A stretch of 37,738 nt of DNA from CALAED01 sp937891035 (GTDB taxonomy: Bacteria; Actinomycetota; Actinomycetes; Streptosporangiales; Streptosporangiaceae): positions 1-37,738 of the forward strand of contig DASQSZ010000392.1 of assembly GCA_035642125.1 (NCBI GenBank), written 5' to 3'. Shown here piece by piece: positions 28,564-35,371 of this stretch (the stretch's first letter is position 1; each line of letters starts with the position of its first letter). Under the pieces are notes generated by a model. The model made no database searches, was not told the origin of the DNA, and was given only the letters and a program-made list of their open reading frames with translations. The translations under genes were made by a program, and so were the position numbers.

Positions 28564-29754
28564 TCACGGATCGATTGAACCGCCGAGGTTTCGACCTTCC
28601 AGGAAATAGGGGGCGATCTTGTTCTCGAACGCGGTCAACGCTGAACCAATCGCCATGTGCATGTCCAGGTATTTGTAGGTGCCCAAGCGGCCCCCGAAAA
28701 GCACATTAGATTGGGTGGTCTCCTGTTTGGCGAGATCGCGATACCGCTTGAGCTTTACGCGGTCGGCATGCGTCCCGATCGGATAGAAGGGCTCATCGCA
28801 CTCCTTTGCCGGTCGCGAGTATTCGCGGACGATAACTGTTTTTTTGGCGGGATGGCAAGTTCGTTCCGGATGAAAGTGTCGATACTCGTGAATTCGAGTA
28901 TAAGGGACGTCGATGTCGGCGTAATTTATGATCGGCGTGCCTTGGAAATCGGCGGCATTCATCACTTCTCGTTCGAATCCGATCGTTCGCCAGCTCAGCC
29001 GTCCGGCCGAGTAGTTGAAGTACCGGTCTAACGGTCCGGTGTAGACGACTGGAGTGCCCGCCGGAATCTGCCTTCGCACATCGAAGAAGTCGGTATTCAG
29101 GTGAAGCTCGATCTTCGGATGCGCTTCCATCTTTTTTAGCCAAGACGTGTAGCCGTCGGATGGAAGGCCTTCGTAAGTATCATTGAAATAGCGGCTGTCA
29201 AAAGTATAGCGCACCGGCAGTCGTGTGATGATCTCTGGTGGCAATTTGGCCGGGTCGGTCTCCCATTGCTTAGCTGTATAGCCTCGAATGAAGGCCTCGT
29301 ACAGCGGACGGCCAATGAGCGAGATTGCCTTTTGCTCAAAATTGACCAAGGGCTCGCCTTTGGTCTCGGCGGCATGTTCGGCGATAAGGGATCTGGCCTC
29401 TTCGGGAGTAAGGTAACGGCCGTAGAATTGCGAGATCAAGGCAAGCCCTATGGGAAAGGGGTACACTTGACCACGATGCATTGTGAAGACGCGGTGCTGA
29501 TAGTTGGTAAACTTGGTGAATTGATTGGCGTAATCCCACACTCGCTTATTGGAAGTATGGAATAGATGTGGTCCGTAACGATGCACCTCGATGCCGGTTT
29601 CTGGATCGAGTTCGGAATAGGCGTTTCCGCCGAGGTGGCGGCGACGCTCTAGTAGAAGTACCCGTCTGTCCAGTTGTGTGGCGGTTCGTTCGGCGATCGT
29701 AAGACCGTAGAAGCCGGATCCAACAACGATAAGGTCGTATTCGGGTTTTTTCAT
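28564..29754 (-). CDS. glf: UDP-galactopyranose mutase
   Basis: 396 aa, usual length. It is an FAD enzyme converting UDP-galactopyranose to UDP-galactofuranose, the donor for Galf-containing glycans. The N-terminal dinucleotide-binding motif is VVGSGFYGLT (GxGxxG 12-17), followed by LLERRRHLGGNAYSE, HRYGPHLFHTSN, FPIGLALISQF, FIRGYTAKQWETDP, RLPVRYTFDSRYF, and C-terminal LFGGRLGTYKYLDMHMAIGSAL, which is characteristic of Glf. ATG 29754 is preceded by GGAGG with 7-nt spacing. Base composition is clearly lower in GC (about 48-56% in lines sampled by eye) than the GlgE block, suggesting recent acquisition. It follows the membrane GT2 by 44 bp on the same strand and ends in a strong terminator. 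Confidence 0.97.
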   Translation of the reverse strand: MKKPEYDLIVVGSGFYGLTIAERTATQLDRRVLLLERRRHLGGNAYSELDPETGIEVHRYGPHLFHTSNKRVWDYANQFTKFTNYQHRVFTMHRGQVYPFPIGLALISQFYGRYLTPEEARSLIAEHAAETKGEPLVNFEQKAISLIGRPLYEAFIRGYTAKQWETDPAKLPPEIITRLPVRYTFDSRYFNDTYEGLPSDGYTSWLKKMEAHPKIELHLNTDFFDVRRQIPAGTPVVYTGPLDRYFNYSAGRLSWRTIGFEREVMNAADFQGTPIINYADIDVPYTRIHEYRHFHPERTCHPAKKTVIVREYSRPAKECDEPFYPIGTHADRVKLKRYRDLAKQETTQSNVLFGGRLGTYKYLDMHMAIGSALTAFENKIAPYFLEGRNLGGSIDP

Positions 29755-29798
29755 AGATTGCCTCCGTTATCCCCGGCTGGGACGTGCGTGCGGCCAAA

Positions 29799-30809
29799 TC
29801 AAGCCTCTCGTTGACGTAGCTGATCTCGCCGCCTCGTCACTCGAGAAAGCAGGACACGCTGAACCACGCCGATTCCGGCCCCGCAGGCTCCGGCGAGAGT
29901 GACCAGGAGGTGGACGACGCTGAAGTAGAGGCCGAAGAGGAGGCCGCGGTGTGCGAATCCGTACCGATAGGTGACACCGTCGAGGGCGATCGCCGTCACT
30001 ACCAAAATCGCCGGCACAATGCCGCCCATCACTCCGAACATCAGTGGCAGCGGGATCAAGAGCGCGGCGGTGAGCAAGAGCACACCGGCGAACGCACGTG
30101 GTACGGAGTCGCCCGGTGTCTCGCCTCGGCGCCACTCCAGCGCACACGCACGCGCCCGCCGGAATACCTTATAGAGGATCATCCGCAACGTGGAATCGTG
30201 GTCATGTCGGCCACTTATGTCGGCCGTGATTCGTGCGTCATATTTCTGAACTACCCGGAAGCGAAAATCTCCGGACACGGTGTCTCGTAGCCGCGGATTG
30301 AATCCGCCGATCTCGGTGAACACTATGGCCGGTACAGCGAGCAGAGCCGCGTGCAGCTCAATGCTGGGACGGCCGGTCGGCATAAACCAGTGGTAGACCT
30401 GTAGCGCGCGATACTGAGCCGCGAGGCTTCGGGAGACCAGCGACTCCGGACGAAGGATGCCGCCCAAGGCGCCGAGTCTTGGTTCGGACTGCAGTGTAGT
30501 CACCGCATTCTTGACGCTATCCGGATCGAGAGCGATGTCGGAATCGAGGAAGAGCAGAATCTCGCCCCGGGCATGCTCGGCGCCGAGGTTCCGCGCCGCC
30601 GACGGCCCGTTGTTGACGTCAGTGCGTAGCACGGTGGCGCCCCATGACCTGGCGACTTGTGCCGAGTCATCGGTGCCACAGTCGTCCACTACGATGACCT
30701 CGATGGGCGAATAGGTCTGCTCTTTTATCGAACACAGGCACAAACGCAACAGATGGGCGCGGTTGTAGTTCGGTATCACGATCGAGACCAATGGATTTTC
30801 GCGCTCCAT
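29799..30809 (-). CDS. membrane family 2 glycosyltransferase (paralogue A)
   Basis: 336 aa from ATG 30809 with AAGGAGAG 7 nt upstream. The GT-A domain has VSIVIPNYNRAHLL, VIVVDDCGTDDS, GPSAARNLGAEHARGEILLFLDSDIAL (DSD 89-91), and a catalytic-base region RDTVSGDFRFRVVQKY. HDHDSTLRMILYKVFRRAR then leads into about three C-terminal TM segments (about 236-315). It is colinear without gaps through residue 91 with the two GT2s at 33280 and 34328, so the three are paralogues. Being co-transcribed with glf makes a galactofuranosyltransferase role attractive, but that is inference. Its promoter is one arm of the symmetric element at 30851-30933. Confidence 0.88.
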   Translation of the reverse strand: MERENPLVSIVIPNYNRAHLLRLCLCSIKEQTYSPIEVIVVDDCGTDDSAQVARSWGATVLRTDVNNGPSAARNLGAEHARGEILLFLDSDIALDPDSVKNAVTTLQSEPRLGALGGILRPESLVSRSLAAQYRALQVYHWFMPTGRPSIELHAALLAVPAIVFTEIGGFNPRLRDTVSGDFRFRVVQKYDARITADISGRHDHDSTLRMILYKVFRRARACALEWRRGETPGDSVPRAFAGVLLLTAALLIPLPLMFGVMGGIVPAILVVTAIALDGVTYRYGFAHRGLLFGLYFSVVHLLVTLAGACGAGIGVVQRVLLSRVTRRRDQLRQREA

Positions 30810-30850
30810 TAATTTGCTCTCCTTGTTATCTCATCTTCGCCGTCTGACCC

Positions 30851-30933
30851 ACGCTAGCCGTGCTGGCTTGTCTCGTTCTTGTCGCGTGGCCAACGGCGCT
30901 GACAAGGAAGTGACAAGAACCGGTCTCTACGTT
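30851..30933. promoter_or_regulatory. symmetric divergent promoter/operator with four 11-bp-phased half-sites
   Basis: Four CTTGTC/GACAAG sites: CTTGTC at 30867-30872 and 30878-30883, and GACAAG at 30901-30906 and 30912-30917. Each pair has an 11-bp period, and the two pairs are mirror images about position 30892. The inner-outer extended match GTTCTTGTC/GACAAGAAC (30875-30883, 30912-30920) is perfect. Exactly 10 bp outside each pair is a TANNNT hexamer: TACGTT (30928-30933) on the plus strand and TAGCGT (30856-30851) on the minus strand. 11-bp direct repeats beside a -10 box are known for SARP and OmpR/PhoP-type regulators. Binding by the SARP encoded at 35317-36975 is inference. Confidence 0.65.
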
Positions 30934-30998
30934 GAAACAACCGTGAAAGTCGGCGAACGGCCGCTGTCGGCTTGACGTACTCGCGAGGTGGTGCGCTG

Positions 30999-32249
30999 AT
31001 GGAAAATCAGGAGATCGTGACCAAAGAGCGGCTCACGAGTGACCAATCCCAGGTCCGGACCGCCTGGCGAGATCGCATTCGCGCTCCCGTTCTGCCGCGA
31101 CGGCGGTGGTGCTGGGGGACCCGATTGGTGGTAACCGCCTCGGTGGCGTGGCTACTGTTCGTGGTTGTCCATCGACTGGTAAGCGGTCGCACCCAACTGT
31201 GGACATTGCTTGATCTGCTTCCGCCGTTTCTGTTCGTCGCCATGCCGGCGGTGCTGCTGGCGGTGACCCCGCTGGCACGTCCGGTTCGATGGCGGATCAT
31301 GGCGGTCCTGGTTGTCGCCGCGTCGCTCGGCGCGGGACTCAGCGGGATCAACCTGGCCACTTTGTGGTACACCCCACCGCCCGCGCCGCCCGGCGCCATC
31401 AGCGTGGTGTCGTGGAACACCGAGTTTTGGGATCAGGACTGGCGCCGGGCCACAGGTCGCCGTTTCGAGGCAGGATTCTACGACTACCTCCGCGAATTCA
31501 ATGCGGATGTGTACCTGCTCAAGGAATATCTGTACGTCGATATTTCGGTGGGAGACCCGAATTCGCAGGCGTGGACCCCCGAGATGGCGCTCCGTATTGA
31601 CAAACTGCAGCGACTGCGTCGTGAATTCCCGAATTATCACATCGCGACATCCGGGGAGCAGATTACGCTCTCGCGCCTTCCGATCGTCGCGCAGCGTGGT
31701 CTCGATATGCGTCCCTGGCTGCCCGAGGACCTCAAGCGGGTGCCGTCGACGTTGGCGGACTTCCCAGCATCCTACACGAGCGAGACATTGCGCACCGATA
31801 TCCAAGTTAACAACGCTGTCGTCAGCTTTTACAACACACAAATCCACCAACCCCCGCTTGACTGGCGGCTGTATAACGGTGAGTCCCGCGACGCCAATCG
31901 CTATAACACTGCCCGGCGAGAGGCGAGCTATCGGGCGCTTCGGGCGGACCTAACAGACAATGGGCACCCAGCGGTGCTCGGCGCCGATCTCAACACCACG
32001 CCGGCAATGGGAATACGCCGACTGCTCCCGAAGAAGCTGATCGATCATACGCGAGCGCAATCGTCAATCTACCCCACCACATGGCAGGAAGAGGGAATGG
32101 AGTTCTGGCGGATCGACTGGCTGCTCACCACCGAGGACATAACCGTGCACCGTTACGAACTGCACAAAGCCGCAAGCATGTCCGACCATAAAGCCCAACG
32201 CGCGGTGCTGTCGGTGCCGCGGATGTCGTCGGCCGGTTCGGGTAAATGA
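30999..32249 (+). CDS. membrane-anchored endonuclease/exonuclease/phosphatase (EEP) family hydrolase
   Basis: 416 aa from ATG 30999 (GAGG 10 nt upstream). Three TM segments lie at about residues 44-62, 70-90 and 97-118. They precede an extracytoplasmic-looking EEP domain with the family motifs VVSWNTEFW (Asn), LLKEY (metal Glu), VLGADLNTTP (GxDxN), WRIDWLLTT (Asp) and SMSDHKAQRAVL (SDH). EEP enzymes are metal-dependent phosphomono- or phosphodiesterases acting on DNA, phospholipids or inositol phosphates. The TM-EEP form is found in cell-envelope contexts. Neighbours suggest a lipid-linked or glycan phosphate substrate, not nucleic acid; that is inference. It ends in an ATGA overlap (32246-32249) with the next gene. 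GC is low in places, about 48% near 31800. Confidence 0.87.
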   Translation: MENQEIVTKERLTSDQSQVRTAWRDRIRAPVLPRRRWCWGTRLVVTASVAWLLFVVVHRLVSGRTQLWTLLDLLPPFLFVAMPAVLLAVTPLARPVRWRIMAVLVVAASLGAGLSGINLATLWYTPPPAPPGAISVVSWNTEFWDQDWRRATGRRFEAGFYDYLREFNADVYLLKEYLYVDISVGDPNSQAWTPEMALRIDKLQRLRREFPNYHIATSGEQITLSRLPIVAQRGLDMRPWLPEDLKRVPSTLADFPASYTSETLRTDIQVNNAVVSFYNTQIHQPPLDWRLYNGESRDANRYNTARREASYRALRADLTDNGHPAVLGADLNTTPAMGIRRLLPKKLIDHTRAQSSIYPTTWQEEGMEFWRIDWLLTTEDITVHRYELHKAASMSDHKAQRAVLSVPRMSSAGSGK

Positions 32250-33277
32250 CGGCGAGCTGGGTTCGACGATGGTTCCGGGTGATCTGGAAAGTACTGGTCG
32301 CGGCGTCCACGCTGGCATTGGCGGGTGCGCTCGTGATGGCGCTGATGGGCCTGGACTGGAGTGTGGTCCGTGTCGTCTTCGCACAGCGCGACGGTGCGCA
32401 GATCGGCCTCCTGCTGGCTGGGGCGTTGCTGACCAGCACCCTGGGGTTGGCGCTCGGATTTCTCGCGTGGCGGGTTGTGTTGCTCGAGCTCGGCCCGCCG
32501 GTGAGTACGGCGCGGGCGGTGCGGGTCTTTACCGTGAGTTTTCTGGCCAAGTATGTGCCGGGGAGGGTACCGGGCCTGATCGCCGCGACCAAGGTGGCCA
32601 AGGCCAACGAAGTTAGCTTCGGACGATTGATGGGCACGGCGGCGCTGAGCCTGAGTCTGGTGATACTGACCGGGCTCACGATCGGTCTGCTCGCGGGCAT
32701 CCAGGTGCTGGGTGCTCAGACGGCGTGGCTGGTGGCGGCGGCGGTGCTGATCGTGATCGCGCTGGCCCGGCCTCGGCTGGTCAACCGTGGCGCTCACCTG
32801 CTGCTGCGATTGGTGCGTCGGCGGGAACCGGCGGGGTCCGCCTCCGCGCGTGGGGTGCGCCTGGCGGTTGCCGCGCAGAGCCTGTCCTGGCTGGTCGCCG
32901 GCCTGCATCTGTGGCTGCTCGCGATCGCGATGGGCGCCGCGCCGGCACGGTCGCTGGCGTTGTGCGTAGGCGCGTTCACCCTCGCCATGACGCTTGGGCA
33001 AGTGGCGGTCGTGATACCCGACGGGATCGGTGTTCGCGAGGCGCTGCTGACCGCCGCCCTGACGATAGTGCTGCCGACACCGGCGGCCGCGATGGTAGCG
33101 CTGGCCAGCCGGGTGGTCTTCACGGTCAGCGAAGTCGCGCTGGGGGTAGCGGCGCTGACGGTGGCCGAGGTCGTAGTCCGGCGTACCCCGGGCGCCGAGC
33201 CGCAGGGTGCGCCGCCGAGCCCGCTCGGCGGCCGACCTCGACGGAAAACGCCTCTCAACCATGAAGGGAGCCATTGA
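32246..33277 (+). CDS. LPG-synthase TM region (UPF0104) family membrane protein
   Basis: 343 aa, ATG overlapping the EEP stop. About eight TM segments, with the conserved FLAKYVPGRVPGLIAATKVAKANEVS block (about 95-120) and VVIPDGIGVREALLTAAL (about 255-272) typical of the family PF03706, which includes the flippase half of MprF and archaeal AglD-related proteins. There is no C-terminal aminoacyl-transferase domain, so it is not a full lysyl-PG synthase. In glycan clusters such stand-alone proteins are commonly associated with GT2s and are suspected lipid or lipid-sugar translocases. Here it sits between an EEP enzyme and two GT2s. Transport of a polyprenyl-linked sugar is plausible but unproven. 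Confidence 0.88.
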   Translation: MTASWVRRWFRVIWKVLVAASTLALAGALVMALMGLDWSVVRVVFAQRDGAQIGLLLAGALLTSTLGLALGFLAWRVVLLELGPPVSTARAVRVFTVSFLAKYVPGRVPGLIAATKVAKANEVSFGRLMGTAALSLSLVILTGLTIGLLAGIQVLGAQTAWLVAAAVLIVIALARPRLVNRGAHLLLRLVRRREPAGSASARGVRLAVAAQSLSWLVAGLHLWLLAIAMGAAPARSLALCVGAFTLAMTLGQVAVVIPDGIGVREALLTAALTIVLPTPAAAMVALASRVVFTVSEVALGVAALTVAEVVVRRTPGAEPQGAPPSPLGGRPRRKTPLNHEGSH

Positions 33278-33279
33278 GT

Positions 33280-34323
33280 ATGTCGAATGAACAACCGCTG
33301 GTCTCGGTCATTGTGCCGAACTACAACTACGCTCGCACGCTTGGCATGTGCCTGAGCGCTTTGGCGCGGCAGCACTATCCTCATCTCGAGGTGATCGTCG
33401 TCGATGACCGAAGCACCGATGATTCGGTGGCGATCGCACGCAGGCATGGAGCGCGGGTTTTCGTCACCGACACTAATGTCGGCTGTGCCGGTGCGCGTAA
33501 CCTCGGTGTCCGGCACGCACGCGGTGAGGTGTTGTTCTTTCTCGACTCGGATGTCGCGTTGGCCGCGGATGCCGTAGGCAACGCGGTGCGGGGGCTCGGC
33601 TCCGATCCCACGGTGGGGATGGTGTGCGGAACGTATGAGCCGGAGCCGCTGATCCAAGACAGCCTGGTAGAGCGGTACCGCAGCCTTCAGTTGCACCATT
33701 GGATTTCCGGTGATGCCGGCGATATCAGCACGGTCTACCCCGCGATTTGCGCGATGTGGACCAGGGTCTTCCACGAGGTGGGGCCATTCAATGCGGCGTT
33801 GCGCCACAGCGAGAACGCCGATTATGGCCACCGCCTCACCCAGCGCTACCGAATCGTGTTGGATATCACGATCAGAGGTGCGCATGACCACGATGACCGG
33901 TTGAGCATGGTCTTGTCGAAGTTCTTCCATCGTGCCCGCCTGCACATCCCGTTGTACCTGCGCCGGCCGGACTTCGACGGCGGACCGACCAAAAGTACCC
34001 GCGGCTGGGGCGCGCTCGCCGCCTTTTTCGCGGTGATCAGCACGGTATTGCCGGCGTTGTTCGGCTTGGTCTGGCTGATCGCGCCGGTGACGCTGCTGGC
34101 CGCTTCCATCGTGGCGGATCTAGGTATGTACCGATTCGTCGTGCGCTACGCCGGTCCGACGTTCGCGATGTACTTCGCCGCGGTCCATTTCCTGGTGAAT
34201 GTCACCGTCGTCGCCGCGATGTTTGCCGGCGCTACGCAATGTCTGTTGTCTTCCCGATTCCGGCGTACCTATGACATACCGAACCACATGTCGGACCGGT
34301 CCGCGCCGGCGATGGAGGTGTGA
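33280..34323 (+). CDS. membrane family 2 glycosyltransferase (paralogue B)
   Basis: 347 aa. ATG 33280 has GGGAG ending 9 nt upstream; a TTG at 33274 overlapping the previous stop is only 3 nt from it. GT-A motifs are VSVIVPNYNYARTL, VIVVDDRSTDDS, GCAGARNLGVRHARGEVLFFLDSDVAL (DSD 89-91) and RHSENADYGHRLTQRY (base region). HDHDDRLSMVLSKFFHRAR leads to about three C-terminal TM segments (about 246-325). Same length and architecture as paralogue C, and colinear with A. Probably transfers a sugar to a lipid-linked acceptor at the membrane. Confidence 0.9.
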   Translation: MSNEQPLVSVIVPNYNYARTLGMCLSALARQHYPHLEVIVVDDRSTDDSVAIARRHGARVFVTDTNVGCAGARNLGVRHARGEVLFFLDSDVALAADAVGNAVRGLGSDPTVGMVCGTYEPEPLIQDSLVERYRSLQLHHWISGDAGDISTVYPAICAMWTRVFHEVGPFNAALRHSENADYGHRLTQRYRIVLDITIRGAHDHDDRLSMVLSKFFHRARLHIPLYLRRPDFDGGPTKSTRGWGALAAFFAVISTVLPALFGLVWLIAPVTLLAASIVADLGMYRFVVRYAGPTFAMYFAAVHFLVNVTVVAAMFAGATQCLLSSRFRRTYDIPNHMSDRSAPAMEV

Positions 34324-34327
34324 AACC

Positions 34328-35371
34328 ATGACCGCTGATCGCCCATTGGTGTCAGTTGTCGTACCCAACTACAACTTTGCCGTCTCGCTGAGTCACTGTC
34401 TGCGGTCAATTCAGCGCCAGACCTACCAGCCGCTCGAGCTGATCATGGTGGACGACGGCAGCACTGACAACTCGGTCGAGGTCGCGGAGCAGCTCGGCGT
34501 ACGGGTCATTCACACCGAGCGAAACCAAGGCGCGGGAGCCGCGCGTAACCTCGGTGCAGAGCACGCAAGAGGCGACACTTTGGTTTTCGTCGACTCCGAC
34601 GTCGCCATCTACCCAGATGCCATTGAGGTGGCGGTCGCCATGCTCGCGGACAATCCCCGGCTCGGGGCGGTATGCAGCATTCACGATCCGGAGCCGCTGA
34701 TTCGGGACAGCCGCTTCGAGGAGTACCGGTCGCTTCAGTACTACTACTGGGTAGCGAGCTCTGAAGGGCCTATCTCATTTCTCTTTTCCGCAATGTGCGC
34801 GATTCCGCGCAGTGTGTTCGAGGAGATCGGGCCGTTCAAACCCTGGTTGCGGCACAACGACGAGGTGGACTATGGCCAACGTCTCACGCAACGATACGAA
34901 ATGGTGCTCACCTCGACGGTGCGTTCCCGGCAGGACCACGATGAAGCGCTGCGTCCGTTGCTGCGAAAGATGTTCCGGCGGGCGCGCGACCGGGTGCCTC
35001 TGTATGCCCAACGGCGGCGTTTCGCCCGCGGGTTCGAGACCTCGAACCGAGCCGGCGGCAGCCTCGCCGCCCTGGCGGCGGTGGGCACGGCGCCGGCGCC
35101 TTTCATGCTCGGTCCGGCCGGTGCCGCGCTACCCGCCTTCGCGCTGGCCGTGTCGGTCGTGGCCGACCTCGGCATGTACCGGTTCGTGCAACGTCGGCGC
35201 GGCACACTGTTCCTGCTCTATTTCGGTGCGATGCAATTCGTGATCAACATTTCCATCGCGGCCGGGGTCTTGGTCGGGGTCGGGCGATGGTTCTGCTCGG
35301 CAAGGTTCCGCCGGTTCTACGAGCCGGACCGGCGTCGGCATCCTCTGGCCGCCGGAGAGATATCGACATAA
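34328..35371 (+). CDS. membrane family 2 glycosyltransferase (paralogue C)
   Basis: 347 aa from ATG 34328 (GGAGG 34314-34318, 9 nt spacing); the open frame upstream of this reads through paralogue B. Motifs are VSVVVPNYNFAVSL, LIMVDDGSTDNS, GAGAARNLGAEHARGDTLVFVDSDVAI (DSD 89-91), RHNDEVDYGQRLTQRY, and QDHDEALRPLLRKMFRRARDRVPLY leading to C-terminal TM segments. It starts 4 bp after paralogue B ends. It is the last gene of the plus-strand operon; its stop is followed after 4 bp by an 18-bp terminator hairpin, and its last 55 bp overlap the 3' end of the convergent SARP gene. Confidence 0.9.
   Translation: MTADRPLVSVVVPNYNFAVSLSHCLRSIQRQTYQPLELIMVDDGSTDNSVEVAEQLGVRVIHTERNQGAGAARNLGAEHARGDTLVFVDSDVAIYPDAIEVAVAMLADNPRLGAVCSIHDPEPLIRDSRFEEYRSLQYYYWVASSEGPISFLFSAMCAIPRSVFEEIGPFKPWLRHNDEVDYGQRLTQRYEMVLTSTVRSRQDHDEALRPLLRKMFRRARDRVPLYAQRRRFARGFETSNRAGGSLAALAAVGTAPAPFMLGPAGAALPAFALAVSVVADLGMYRFVQRRRGTLFLLYFGAMQFVINISIAAGVLVGVGRWFCSARFRRFYEPDRRRHPLAAGEIST

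Noticed and set aside
33274..33279. TTG start for GT2 paralogue B overlapping the previous stop as TTGA
   Set aside because: The GGGAG site is only 3 nt from this TTG but 9 nt from ATG 33280, which also gives the N-terminus colinear with the paralogues.
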